From the NCBI RefSeq assembly GCF_002088935.1, contig NZ_NCSS01000006.1, forward strand, positions 838,407 to 902,406: a stretch of DNA of 64,000 nucleotides. The letters run 5' to 3'. Shown here piece after piece: positions 35,752-44,441 of this stretch (within the stretch, counting starts at the first letter, position 1; each line of letters opens with the position of its first letter). The position numbers and the translations under genes were made by a program. The notes under the pieces were generated by a model, which was not told the origin of the DNA, did no database searches, and was given only the letters and a program-made list of their open reading frames with translations. This DNA is from Henriciella litoralis (GTDB lineage Bacteria; Pseudomonadota; Alphaproteobacteria; Caulobacterales; Hyphomonadaceae).

Positions 35752-36246
35752 TCAGGCAGCAAGCTGCGGAAAGATGGGTGGAAAAAGGCTGGAAAACGGG
35801 CTGATGTGCTCGGTCTTCTGTTTGAGGAAGACATCATGACAGAGGATGAGACCAAGGCCATCTGTCCCGGGATCGAGCGGCAGACGAAGCCAGGCGTGAC
35901 GGTCTTCTGACCGTTCGGTTACCCCGCCGGTAGCCGTCTGCTTTTTGATTGTGCGCTCCAGATCGCGCGACCAGAGCGATGAGACGTCGCCGCTCAAGCT
36001 GCTCAGGGATCGTCCGCGTGCATCGCCGCCAAGAAGCGGTTGAAGCCGCGTTCCGACCAGACGGAAACGGGCCTCGCCATCCAGGTCAACTTCAATGAGC
36101 GATATCGAGCCGAGATGCGCCCTCAGCTTCCCCGGATCAATGTCAGCACGCGTGGGAAGCGCGCCATTTCTGGCTGTAGACTTCCAGTAAGAAACAATAT
36201 CGCGCTGTGCTGCGGTCAGTCCCTCAAAAACGGATCGACTCTTCAT
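35752..36246 (-). CDS. PAS domain (PAS_5) protein
   Basis: A 164-residue soluble protein matching the PAS_5 family: an IVSYWKSTARNGALPTRADID opening, broken here as W-K-S then LPTRADID, and FRLVGTRLQPLLGGDARGRSL. Such single-PAS proteins of alphaproteobacteria lack an output domain and probably sense or bind a ligand. A weak hairpin (35739-35752) at its stop may terminate it. Its upstream region has four GANTC sites and a palindrome. Intact despite the transposon only 27 bases downstream. Confidence 0.78.
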   Translation of the reverse strand: MKSRSVFEGLTAAQRDIVSYWKSTARNGALPTRADIDPGKLRAHLGSISLIEVDLDGEARFRLVGTRLQPLLGGDARGRSLSSLSGDVSSLWSRDLERTIKKQTATGGVTERSEDRHAWLRLPLDPGTDGLGLILCHDVFLKQKTEHISPFSSLFPPIFPQLAA

Positions 36247-36264
36247 AGTCGGCCACCCCTTGCT

Positions 36265-36313
36265 GATTCGATAGAATCATAAGTGACCGAATTCGATTCG
36301 CGCGACAAGAGTC
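36265..36313. promoter_or_regulatory. cluster of four GANTC methylation sites
   Basis: GATTC at 36265, GAATC at 36274, GATTC at 36295 and GAGTC at 36309: four sites in 49 bases, immediately upstream of the PAS-domain gene. GANTC is the CcrM methyltransferase target in alphaproteobacteria, and methylated sites in promoters recruit GcrA. Confidence 0.55.
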
Positions 36314-36351
36314 AATGCAAATAAAAATTAACCTAGATTTATAAAGTACTT

Positions 36352-36369
36352 CATTTCGATTTCGAAATG
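36352..36369. promoter_or_regulatory. 8-bp palindrome, candidate operator
   Basis: CATTTCGA and TCGAAATG separated by two bases, in an AT-rich stretch between the MucR and PAS genes. It could be a dimeric regulator site; MucR itself prefers AT-rich DNA. No T-run follows on the minus strand, so it is not a terminator of the MucR gene. Confidence 0.4.
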
Positions 36370-36413
36370 ATTGTCTTTTTTAAGTAATGGGCGCGAACGC
36401 CTGACTACCGGCT

Positions 36414-36827
36414 CTACTTCTTGCCGGTACCCAGTCCCATTTCTTTTGCGAGCTTTGAGCGCTTACGCGCATAGCTTGGCGCGACCATCGGATAGTCGAA
36501 TGGCAGGCCCCATTTTTCGCGATATTCTTCCGGCGTCATGTCGTATTTCGCGCGCAGGTGACGCTTGAGCGACTTGAACTTCTTGCCGTCTTCCAGACAG
36601 ATCAGGAAATCGTCTGTGACCGACTTCTTTACAGGAATGGCCGGCTTGTGATCCGCGACAGGCTGGGTCTCGCCACTCAACCCTTGCAAGGTCGCGTGGA
36701 CATTTCGGATCAGGCTGGACAGATCTGCGCTCGGAATGGGGTTATTGCTGACATAGGCAGCGACGATTTCTGTCGTCATTTCCATTGTCTCGATTGATGC
36801 GGTGTTTTCTTCCACGTTTGCGTCCAC
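36414..36827 (-). CDS. MucR/Ros family transcriptional regulator
   Basis: A 137-residue regulator. The N-terminal TAEIVAAYVSNN-like segment (here TTEIVAAYVSNNPIP) and the zinc-finger region CLEDGKKFKSLKRHLRAKYDMTP-type, ending EEYREKWGLPFDYPMVAPSYA, are diagnostic of MucR. The zinc site uses one Cys and His residues around KRHL. MucR proteins repress AT-rich promoters and often control the cell cycle and exopolysaccharide genes. GTG start, with GGAG about seven bases upstream. Confidence 0.9.
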   Translation of the reverse strand: MDANVEENTASIETMEMTTEIVAAYVSNNPIPSADLSSLIRNVHATLQGLSGETQPVADHKPAIPVKKSVTDDFLICLEDGKKFKSLKRHLRAKYDMTPEEYREKWGLPFDYPMVAPSYARKRSKLAKEMGLGTGKK

Positions 36828-36986
36828 AGTCTCACTCCACGTATTGCAGGGCCTACCACCTCACCATGATGACCACAGTGCGTGTAAATCCAATAAAGCA
36901 GCTTAGAGATTTCCCGAAAACAGGAAAAACGCAGGCGCTTAACCTATGTTACTTAAACTGCTGCTAATTAATGCTTGGGACAGCAA

Positions 36987-37027
36987 GCAGTTCCCCAGTC
37001 TAGGGACTGCAGCGCAGTGCGTTTTTT
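36987..37027 (+). terminator. terminator-like structure with alternative hairpins
   Basis: ACTGC at 37006-37010 can pair either with GCAGT at 36987 (strengthened by CCC/GGG) or with GCAGT at 37014, which is directly followed by GCG and six T (37022-37027). No plus-strand gene precedes it, so it may end a small RNA from the 36.84-37.0 kb gap, or may be chance. Weak evidence. Confidence 0.35.
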
Positions 37028-37037
37028 ACGGCGATAG

Positions 37038-38786
37038 CTAGCGTATAAAGAACCCGATCAGCAATGCGAGCCCCAACAGGACCACGGTCCAGATGGCCAT
37101 GCTGTTATAAAGACCGCCCTGGGCAAGCGTTCCACGGGGGCTGAAAGCCGCTTCGAGCCGCGAGAAGGTTCTAGCGCCCACACTGCCGACAACGGATGTC
37201 ATCGTCGGCCCGACCTTATTCCAGACCCGGCCAGACCATGCAGCAAAGCCATAGCCCACTTTGCGGAACACGATGTCTGTGTCGAGGATGATCCCACGCT
37301 TCTCTGGCGGATACGCCCCGATCCGTTGAAGGACCGCAAAGGCGAACACGGCCAGCACAAGAAGCTGCATCTGCGTCAGGATATGGTCGCCCGTGTAAGG
37401 CTCATACCGCACAGTATATGGGTCGTTCGCATATGGCAGGATCGAATAGAGCCAGTTGAAACCAAAATTCGGGAAGAAGGCCGGCAAGCCAACGGCGATA
37501 CAGATAAAGGCGGCAAGCCCCATCGCCAGCAGCATGTTGAACGGCGCTTCCTTGGGCCGTTTACCGCTATCATGCCCGAAGAAGGCAAAATACGGGATCT
37601 TGATGCCCGAATGCTCAAGCACACCGGCCGACGCGAAGAGCAGCATCAGCCACGGGATCAGGAAAGCGCCCCCAGCAACGGCGCTCATCGTCAGCGACTT
37701 GGAGACAAAGCCGGAGAAGAGCGGGAAGGCAGAAATCGATGCTGCCCCGATCAGACAGAAAACCGTCGTCCACGGCATCGTGCGGAACAGGCCGCCGAGT
37801 TCGGTCGCCTTGGTGGTGCCGACGCGGTAGAGGACTGCGCCCATGCTCATGAAGAGCAGCGACTTGTACATGATGTGGCAGAAGGCATGCGCCGCAGCGC
37901 CGTTCAGCGCCAGCGGCGTGCCGACACCGATCGCGCAGACCATGAAGCCGAGCTGATTGTTCAGCGAGAAGGACAGCACCTTGCGAAGATCGTTTTCAAC
38001 GACGGCGAAGAAGACCGGATAGACTGTCATGATCGCGCCGATCCAGATGAGGCTCTGCTCACCAGCGAACGTACGTGCTAGCGCATAGATGGCGAGCTTC
38101 GTCGTAAATGCCGACAAGATGACGGTGCCTGTAACCGTGGCTTTCGGATAGGCGTCGGCCAGCCAGGTATGCAGGAAGGGGAAACCGGCCTTGATGCCAA
38201 ACGCCAGGAAGACCAGCAGGACACCCGGATTGCCAAGCTCCAGCGCACGGATGCTCATATCGCCCGTGTCGAAATAGATCTGCATCGCGCCGAAGAGCAG
38301 CAGTACGCCCGAAAGAACGTGCAGGCCAAGATAGCGCATCCCGGCCTTGTAGGCAGCGCTTGTGCCCGACCGGAAGATCAGGAAGACCGACGTGACCGCC
38401 GTCAGTTCCCAGAAGACGAAAAGACTGATGAAATCGCCGCAAAAGGCGGCGGCCACAGCCGCGCCCATATACGCCATGCCCATCGAATCTTCGAGCTGGC
38501 TGTCCTGATGAAGGGCGTAGATCGCATTGATGAAGGCCGCAATCAGGAAGGCAAGGCCGAAGATGAAGGAGAGGGAATCGACCCGGTAGAAGACAAGGTC
38601 GAAGCCAAGCATGCTCATCGATGCGAGATCGGTTTCACGCGGCGCGGCCAGCAGGAGCGCCAGGCCGATAAGCGGCGCAGCCAGCGCGAGGCCCTGGCGC
38701 ACGCGCTGAACCGGCGTCACACCGGCAATCAGACCAGCGAGGATCAGGATCAGACCTGGATTGATCGAGGAGATGAGCGCGCTCAT
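37038..38786 (-). CDS. Mrp-type antiporter, third proton-channel (MrpD/NuoL-like) subunit
   Basis: A 582-residue protein with about 14 membrane helices. The channel family motifs are present: the Glu of helix 5 in FVFWELTAVTSVFLIF, the Lys of helix 7 in FGIKAGFPFLHTWLADAYPKA and the Lys of helix 8 in LSAFTTKLAIYA. The long C-terminal extension with a final helix (WTVVLLGLALLIGFF) resembles NuoL/MrpA arms. Last gene of the ten-gene operon, overlapping its upstream neighbour by four bases. Confidence 0.88.
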   Translation of the reverse strand: MSALISSINPGLILILAGLIAGVTPVQRVRQGLALAAPLIGLALLLAAPRETDLASMSMLGFDLVFYRVDSLSFIFGLAFLIAAFINAIYALHQDSQLEDSMGMAYMGAAVAAAFCGDFISLFVFWELTAVTSVFLIFRSGTSAAYKAGMRYLGLHVLSGVLLLFGAMQIYFDTGDMSIRALELGNPGVLLVFLAFGIKAGFPFLHTWLADAYPKATVTGTVILSAFTTKLAIYALARTFAGEQSLIWIGAIMTVYPVFFAVVENDLRKVLSFSLNNQLGFMVCAIGVGTPLALNGAAAHAFCHIMYKSLLFMSMGAVLYRVGTTKATELGGLFRTMPWTTVFCLIGAASISAFPLFSGFVSKSLTMSAVAGGAFLIPWLMLLFASAGVLEHSGIKIPYFAFFGHDSGKRPKEAPFNMLLAMGLAAFICIAVGLPAFFPNFGFNWLYSILPYANDPYTVRYEPYTGDHILTQMQLLVLAVFAFAVLQRIGAYPPEKRGIILDTDIVFRKVGYGFAAWSGRVWNKVGPTMTSVVGSVGARTFSRLEAAFSPRGTLAQGGLYNSMAIWTVVLLGLALLIGFFIR

Positions 38787-39169
38787 GGGTGCGGCTCCGT
38801 GCCTGCAGGCTCTTCTTCGTCTTTGTAATAGTCTTCAGAGCGGCGCAGCAGCTTGCCAAGCGGCCAGCCCGCCAAGACGACCAGCGAAAAGGACGCAAAG
38901 CCCCACATCGCGTAGAAGGCCGTCACCCCGTCGATCGCAAAATAGCTATGGCGGAAATGATGCCCCTCGCCCGACAGCGCCTCCAGCAGCGGCTCAAGGC
39001 CGATGAGAATCACGGACAGGACGGCCAGCGTCCAGAAAACCATTTTTCCAGCCCACGGCTTTGTCGTCCAGCCGAACAGGAATTTGGCAGCCGGCGTTGT
39101 ATGGGACTCGTCCGGCAACTGGTGTTCCCCATGGTCGCTGAGGTGCGGGGGTTTCACATTATCGCTCAT
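38783..39169 (-). CDS. two-helix accessory protein of the Mrp operon
   Basis: A 128-residue protein with a His-rich hydrophilic N-terminus (HLSDHGEHQLPDESH), two membrane helices (about 44-62 and 80-105) and an acidic C-terminus. No family recognised. It overlaps both neighbours by four bases, so it is very likely a subunit or assembly factor of the antiporter. It is not one of the seven standard Mrp subunits. Confidence 0.7.
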   Translation of the reverse strand: MSDNVKPPHLSDHGEHQLPDESHTTPAAKFLFGWTTKPWAGKMVFWTLAVLSVILIGLEPLLEALSGEGHHFRHSYFAIDGVTAFYAMWGFASFSLVVLAGWPLGKLLRRSEDYYKDEEEPAGTEPHP

Positions 39170-40647
39170 GGCTGGCCTCCAATAGCGGGCAGCAGGAAGT
39201 CATAGAGTTGGCCCATCGCGAAGAACAGGACGAGCGTACCGAACGCGGTAAAGACGGGCGCGGCAACGGTCAGAACAGGTGCACCATCCGGCCGCTTGTA
39301 AGGCGCAGGCTCCCCTCCCCCTTTTGGCGGCATCAGCCCCAACACCGCAATCGGCAGAAGGTAGGCAATGTTGAGGAGTGACGAGATGATGAGCACCCAC
39401 GCGACATAGACATCGCCGCTATCGGCTGCACCGAGCATCAGCATGACTTTCGGCCAGCCGCCCGCGAGCGGCGGAAGGCCGATGATCGACAATGAGCCAA
39501 CCAGAAACGCGCCGAACACCCAGGGCATCCGTCGGCCAAGACCGCGCATTTCAGAAATCAGCTTCTTGCCGGTCGCGACATAGATCGCGCCAGCACACAT
39601 GAAGAGCGTCATCTTGCCAAAGGCGTGGGCCGGGATCTGCAGCGCCCCGCCCATCATGCCAGCCTGATTGGCGAGCATGACACCTGCAGTCACATAGGCG
39701 AGCTGGCCGACCGTCGAATAGGCAAGACGGGCTTTCAGATCATCCTTGGTGAGCGCAATGAGGGAGGCAACGACGATCGTGAAACAGGCCACGGCCAGAA
39801 CAAAGTCCCGCGCCGGCGTCTCTTTCAGCAAATCAAAGCCAAAGACGTAGAGACCAACTTTGGCCATCGTGAACACACCGGCCTTCACAACCGCCACAGC
39901 GTGAAGCAATGCGGACACGGGTGTCGGCGCAACCATCGCGTTTGGCAGCCAGAAATGGACAGGCATCAGTGCGGCCTTACCAATCCCGAACGCAAACAGG
40001 ATGAGCAGCGCGCTGGATATGACCGGCGTCAGGCCTTGAGCCCCGGCCAGCAATCCGCCCGGCACGAAGTCCAGGCTGCCGGCGAGCGTCGCGGTCCAGA
40101 TGATCGCGACGAGGAAAAGGCCAATCGATGTTGCCAGAAGCGTCATCAGATAGATGCGCGCACCGCGCATCGCATTTTCGTCTCCCTTGTGTGCGACCAG
40201 CGGGAAGGTCGACAGGGTCAACACCTCGTAGAAGACGAACAGAGTGAAGAGATTGCCCGCCATGGCGACACCCATTGCGCCGAGCAGCGCAATTGCAAAG
40301 CACATGTAGAAACGCGTCTGATGGCGCTCTTTATTGCCGCGCATATAGCCGATGGAATAGAAACTATTGACGATCCACAGGCCGCTCGCGACCAGCGCGA
40401 ACATGGCGCCAAGCGGCTCCAACTTGAAGCCAAATTCCAGCCCCGGAAGAGCGGTGCCGAGCATCGCCTCAGCTGGGTTGCCTGTCGCAACAGAATACGC
40501 GAGCGCGCACGCGACCGCGAAGAGCGAGACCGCGCCAACAAGCGTAATGCCTTCGCGGACATTCGGCGCCTTGCCCGCGAGGAAAATGCCCACCGTCGTG
40601 ACAAGCGGAATGATGAAGGCCGCAATAATCAGGGTCTCGCCGCTCAT
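39166..40647 (-). CDS. Mrp-type antiporter, second MrpD-like proton-channel subunit
   Basis: 493 residues with about 14 helices. Motifs: helix-5 Glu in FVFYEVLTLSTFPLV, helix-7 Lys in GIGKAALMPVHFWLPNAM, and the VSALLHAVAVVKAGVFTMAK signature with the helix-8 Lys. It is a standard proton-translocating subunit of the NuoL/M/N family. Four-base overlaps on both sides. Confidence 0.9.
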   Translation of the reverse strand: MSGETLIIAAFIIPLVTTVGIFLAGKAPNVREGITLVGAVSLFAVACALAYSVATGNPAEAMLGTALPGLEFGFKLEPLGAMFALVASGLWIVNSFYSIGYMRGNKERHQTRFYMCFAIALLGAMGVAMAGNLFTLFVFYEVLTLSTFPLVAHKGDENAMRGARIYLMTLLATSIGLFLVAIIWTATLAGSLDFVPGGLLAGAQGLTPVISSALLILFAFGIGKAALMPVHFWLPNAMVAPTPVSALLHAVAVVKAGVFTMAKVGLYVFGFDLLKETPARDFVLAVACFTIVVASLIALTKDDLKARLAYSTVGQLAYVTAGVMLANQAGMMGGALQIPAHAFGKMTLFMCAGAIYVATGKKLISEMRGLGRRMPWVFGAFLVGSLSIIGLPPLAGGWPKVMLMLGAADSGDVYVAWVLIISSLLNIAYLLPIAVLGLMPPKGGGEPAPYKRPDGAPVLTVAAPVFTAFGTLVLFFAMGQLYDFLLPAIGGQP

Positions 40648-42179
40648 CGTGCACCTCCGATAAAGAGGCTCGCTGCCGCATCATTTGCGAGCCCGGCCAC
40701 GAAGCTGCCCTGCACACCGATCCAGATGTTGGCAATCACAAGCACCCAAAGCGGGATGAGCAGCAATAGCGGCGCTTCCTTGTGCGCTTTCTGCGGATTG
40801 GCAGGCGCGCGGAAGAACACCGCTTCGAGGATGCGGCCCATATAGATCACCGCCAGAACGCTGGAGAACACCACAATCAACGCAGCCCACCACCAGCCGC
40901 TCTCAAGCAGCGCAGAGACCAGCGCGAACTTTGACTGGAAGCCTGCCGTCAATGGCACACCAATCAGCGACAGGGCCGCGATTGCAAATGCTGTCATTGT
41001 CCATGGAGCAGACCGCCCAAGGCCCCGGAAGTCATGAATGCGTGTGCCCTGATACGTCAGAACGACACCGGCAACGGCCATGAACAAGGCACCCTTGATG
41101 ACCGCATGGTTCACGAGGTGGAACAGGCCAGCCGACACACCCGCGGCCGTGCCAAGCGAGATGCCCAGCAGCATATAGCCGACCTGAGCAACAGACGAAT
41201 AAGCAAGCGTACGGCGTACATCCAACTGGAAGATCGCCTGGAACGAACAGGCCAGCATCGCCGCAATGCCCATCGGCGCAAGGATCAGCGACAGGCTCAT
41301 GCCTTCAAACGCGAAATCGAGCGAGAAGACGCTGAACAGGAACCGCACCAGCGCGTAGATTGCGACCTTGGTGGCTGTCGCCGCCAGGAAGGCCGTCACA
41401 AAGCTTGGGCTGTAGGCATACGCATTCGGCAGCCACTGGTGCAGCGGGAACATCGCAGCCTTGAGGCCAAGCCCGACAAGGATGAACGCAAACCCGACCT
41501 GAACCACCCGGTTGCCGCCGACATCCTGTAGCTGAACGGCGAGGTCCGCCATGTTCAGCGTGCCCGTGGCGGCATAGAGAAAGCCGACGCCGACGACATA
41601 GAAGCTCGCGCCGATCGTCCCCATCAGGAGATAGTTCAGCGCGGCCGGAAGCGCGCGGCGGTCCCGTCCGGACCCCAGCGCGACCAGCACATAGGTCGCA
41701 ATGGAGGAAAGCTCGAGGAAGACGAAGAGGTTGAACGCATCGCCCGTCGACGCGACGCCAAGCAGGCCCATGAAGCAGACTTGGAAAGCGGCAAAGAACA
41801 TTGCGCGCTTTTCCTCGTTGATCTCGGCCTTGACGGTAGGCCAACCGAAAATGCTGGTGAGAAACGCAATCGCGCTCACCAGCATGATGATCAGCACGTT
41901 GAGGGAATCGATGCGGAATTCGATGCCATGCGGCGGCGCCCAGCCCCCCATCGAATAGGAGATGATAGCCCCGCCTTCGATGGACTGGACTTGTCCAAGC
42001 AAGACGATCGAAAGCAGCGCACACAGCCCGGTCACAAGGACTGTCAGCAACCACGCCAGGCGGCCAGCACCCGGCAGGAAAGCCGATATCGGGGCCGCCA
42101 GCAGCGGCAATAGCACAATCAATGCTGGCGCATGCGCTTGGGCCCAGGCCGGCGCGAGATTCATGATCCACTCAATCAT
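40644..42179 (-). CDS. mrpD: Mrp-type antiporter subunit MrpD
   Basis: 511 residues with about 14 helices. Helix-5 Glu in FVFLELSSIATYVLVALG, helix-7 Lys in LGLKAAMFPLHQWLPNAYAYSPS, and TATKVAIYALVR. It directly follows mrpC as in other mrp operons, so it is taken as the true MrpD. Part of the complex that exports Na+ (or K+/Li+) in exchange for H+. Confidence 0.9.
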   Translation of the reverse strand: MIEWIMNLAPAWAQAHAPALIVLLPLLAAPISAFLPGAGRLAWLLTVLVTGLCALLSIVLLGQVQSIEGGAIISYSMGGWAPPHGIEFRIDSLNVLIIMLVSAIAFLTSIFGWPTVKAEINEEKRAMFFAAFQVCFMGLLGVASTGDAFNLFVFLELSSIATYVLVALGSGRDRRALPAALNYLLMGTIGASFYVVGVGFLYAATGTLNMADLAVQLQDVGGNRVVQVGFAFILVGLGLKAAMFPLHQWLPNAYAYSPSFVTAFLAATATKVAIYALVRFLFSVFSLDFAFEGMSLSLILAPMGIAAMLACSFQAIFQLDVRRTLAYSSVAQVGYMLLGISLGTAAGVSAGLFHLVNHAVIKGALFMAVAGVVLTYQGTRIHDFRGLGRSAPWTMTAFAIAALSLIGVPLTAGFQSKFALVSALLESGWWWAALIVVFSSVLAVIYMGRILEAVFFRAPANPQKAHKEAPLLLLIPLWVLVIANIWIGVQGSFVAGLANDAAASLFIGGAR

Positions 42180-42724
42180 GCTGGTGTCGCCTCGTCAGGG
42201 TGATCCTTAGCGTACTCGGCGCGCGCAACTTCGAGATCGATTTCGCGGATCTCGTCATTTTCGATGCTGCCATACGCTTCGCGGATACGAACCACGATGG
42301 CCAGCCCCACAGCGAGGGTCGCAACGCCAACAACGATCGCCGTCAGCATCAGGACGTGTGGGAGCGGGTTTGAGTAGACGTGTTCCATGCCGTGATGCGC
42401 CGCAGATGCTGCCCCATGCGCTGCATCGGCGGCGCCATGGGTCGCGTCCGTGGCGGCGTGGGTCGCATCAACAGCTTTGCTTAAGGCGCCCTCTTCAGCG
42501 TGATCACCGCCATGCCCCTTGGCATCGGCGCCAAACAGGATTGGCGCCGTCCCACCATCAATGCGGCTCAGCGTGATGTAGAAAAGGATGATCGAGGTCT
42601 GGAAGACCGAAAGCCCAACCAGCTTCTTGATCATGTTTGACGCTTCAAACAGCGTATACAGGCCGATCATCATCAAGCCGATGATCGCCCAGTAATTGCC
42701 GCGCTCAAGAACAAATTCGAGCAT
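42176..42724 (-). CDS. mrpC: Mrp-type antiporter subunit MrpC (NuoK-like) with His/Ala insert
   Basis: 182 residues, longer than the usual 110 or so. Three NuoK-like helices: residues 12-30 (IIGLMMIGLYTLF), 36-54 (GLSVFQTSIILFYI) and 122-145 (LPHVLMLTAIVVGVATLAVGLA). Between helices 2 and 3, residues about 66-116 hold an insert rich in Ala and His with repeats such as ATDATHGAADAAHGAA. The LPHVLMLTAIVVG motif is diagnostic. Overlaps mrpB by one base and mrpD by four. Confidence 0.88.
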   Translation of the reverse strand: MLEFVLERGNYWAIIGLMMIGLYTLFEASNMIKKLVGLSVFQTSIILFYITLSRIDGGTAPILFGADAKGHGGDHAEEGALSKAVDATHAATDATHGAADAAHGAASAAHHGMEHVYSNPLPHVLMLTAIVVGVATLAVGLAIVVRIREAYGSIENDEIREIDLEVARAEYAKDHPDEATPA

Positions 42725-43185
42725 TACCAGTCCTCGTCCTTGATCTCGGTGACACGGCCAGCGAACGCATAAAAGATCGACAGCATCGACCCGGCGACCG
42801 CAAACAGCACGCCCAGTTCGACAATCAAAATTCCGTAGTGCTGACCATGGTGGCCGCCCGGCGGTTCGTTGAACAGGACATTATAGTCGAGATAGTTGCC
42901 GCCCATGATGAGCGCCCAGACACCAACGCCCGCATACAGGATGAACCCGAAGGCGGACAGAAAGCGGGCGAACACTGGCGGAACCGCGCGCATAGCCGGC
43001 GCAATTCCAAAAATCAGTGCGTATAGAATCACCGCAACAGCGAGGATGACGCCAGCCTGAAAGCCGCCCCCCGGCGAATAGTCGCCATGGAACTGAACAT
43101 AGAGCGCGAACAGCGCGATGATCGGGATCAATGGCTTTGCGACAACGCGCAGGACAACGTGATGATCGGTACGGCTATTGGCCAT
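42724..43185 (-). CDS. mrpB: Mrp-type antiporter subunit MrpB (MnhB domain)
   Basis: 153 residues with four helices and the MnhB signature FHGDYSPGGGFQAGVILAVAVIL. A short His-rich loop (PPGGHHGQHYG) lies between helices 3 and 4. A core membrane subunit of the antiporter, next to MrpC. One-base overlaps with both neighbours. Confidence 0.9.
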   Translation of the reverse strand: MANSRTDHHVVLRVVAKPLIPIIALFALYVQFHGDYSPGGGFQAGVILAVAVILYALIFGIAPAMRAVPPVFARFLSAFGFILYAGVGVWALIMGGNYLDYNVLFNEPPGGHHGQHYGILIVELGVLFAVAGSMLSIFYAFAGRVTEIKDEDW

Positions 43186-43778
43186 CAGCCTTCACCTTTC
43201 TTCTTGCGCATCGTCGCCGAGAGTGACCGCTCACCGAAGCCAAGCAGCAGGATGACCGCCAGCGCCGCGGAAAACACCACGCCTGTCTCCCCGAGCGTAT
43301 CAAAGCCCCGATAGCTGGCGAGGACAGCGGTCACGATGTTTGGAACGCCAATATCCTGCGGTGTCCGCTCGATATAATCGGTGCCGACATAGGTATTCGC
43401 CGGGCTGTCAGGGTCACCGAAGGCCGGCAGGTCAATCGATGCATAAATCAGCATGGCGCCGGTCGCGATGACGACGAGAAGTGGCACGATCTGGCGGGCC
43501 CGCGGCACGACCTTCGCCGTGCGAGACGTCAAAAGCATCGCCCCAAGCAATAGCGCCGTGGAAATGCCGGCGCCGACGGCGGCTTCTGTGAAGGCCACAT
43601 CCACCGCATCCAGCGCAACGAACCAGGTCGCCGAGATCAGGGAATAGATGCCCGACAGCATCACAATGGCAAACAGGCTGCGCATCCGCGCGATTGCAAC
43701 ACCGACGACGAATAGCAGGCCGAGCAGAAGCACATTGATCAGGGCAATGGCGAGATCGGCGCCCTCATATCCGCTCAT
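43185..43778 (-). CDS. Mrp antiporter DUF4040/MbhE-type subunit (split C-terminal part of MrpA)
   Basis: 197 residues with about six helices. Residues 10-85 match DUF4040 (AIVMLSGIYSLISATWFVALDAVDVAFTEAAVG, read in parts), and the C-terminus (VLASYRGFDTLGETGVVFSAALAVILLLG) matches the MbhE-like domain. In canonical operons both are the tail of the large MrpA. Here they are a separate gene, as in archaeal and Mbh-type clusters. Confidence 0.85.
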   Translation of the reverse strand: MSGYEGADLAIALINVLLLGLLFVVGVAIARMRSLFAIVMLSGIYSLISATWFVALDAVDVAFTEAAVGAGISTALLLGAMLLTSRTAKVVPRARQIVPLLVVIATGAMLIYASIDLPAFGDPDSPANTYVGTDYIERTPQDIGVPNIVTAVLASYRGFDTLGETGVVFSAALAVILLLGFGERSLSATMRKKKGEG

Positions 43779-44143
43779 GACAGGTCCTCCCCTTCACCAT
43801 CCTCGCTGCGGAGCCGGCCCGTCACAGGCTGAAGCCCAGCAGTATGCGCCGCATTTGCCAGCGCGTGCGAGCCGGTTGGCCCGGTCAGAAAAATAAACAG
43901 CCAGATCGCGGCCAGCTTGAACACGATGAGCCAGCTTGGCGCGAGAAACGCCATGCCCAGCAGCGCCAGCGTCACAGCCCCGGTATCGGTGATGCTGGCT
44001 GCGTGCAGACGGGTATAGAAATCTGGAAAGCGCAGCACGCCAACCGTACCGATCACGGCGAGCGCGGCCCCGGCAAGACACAGCAAACCACCGATAATCG
44101 GCTTGATCACCATCAGGATGTGGAGAAAATCAGACATCATCAC
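43775..44143 (-). CDS. mrpG: Mrp-type antiporter subunit MrpG
   Basis: 122 residues with three helices and the MrpG signature GTVGVLRFPDFYTRLHAASITDTGA. Small integral subunit needed for assembly and activity of the complex. Overlaps the preceding mrpF by 14 bases and the following gene by four. Confidence 0.93.
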   Translation of the reverse strand: MMMSDFLHILMVIKPIIGGLLCLAGAALAVIGTVGVLRFPDFYTRLHAASITDTGAVTLALLGMAFLAPSWLIVFKLAAIWLFIFLTGPTGSHALANAAHTAGLQPVTGRLRSEDGEGEDLS

Positions 44144-44441
44144 TCCCCTGATCTGTGGAACGTGGCACCGGTCGGCGCAGCAAAGGCACCTGGAAAGAGC
44201 GGTAGCGGAAGAATTTCAGGATCGCGATGGTCGAGACGAAATTGATGAGGGCGTAGAGGACCGCAATGTCGAGAAAATCCGGACGACCCAGAACGAAGCC
44301 CAGAATGCCGATAAACAGCACGATCTTTGTGCCGAGCGAATTGACCGCCAGCACCCGGTCATAAAGCGTCGGGCCAAGCAAGGCGCGGATCAGCATCAGG
44401 CCAATCGCTACGACAAGCGCAATTGCAGCTACTCCCGTCAT
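44130..44441 (-). CDS. mrpF: Mrp-type antiporter subunit MrpF
   Basis: 103 residues with three helices; RALLGPTLYDRVLAVNSLGTKIV is the family hallmark (GPTxxDRxxAxN). The ATG overlaps the mrpE stop by four bases. Essential small subunit; in some bacteria it also exports bile acids. Confidence 0.93.
   Translation of the reverse strand: MTGVAAIALVVAIGLMLIRALLGPTLYDRVLAVNSLGTKIVLFIGILGFVLGRPDFLDIAVLYALINFVSTIAILKFFRYRSFQVPLLRRPVPRSTDQGSDDV

Noticed and set aside
39625..40845. 406-residue open frame on the plus strand
   Set aside because: Antisense to two MrpD-like genes; highly charged, repetitive shadow composition typical of the complement of membrane proteins.
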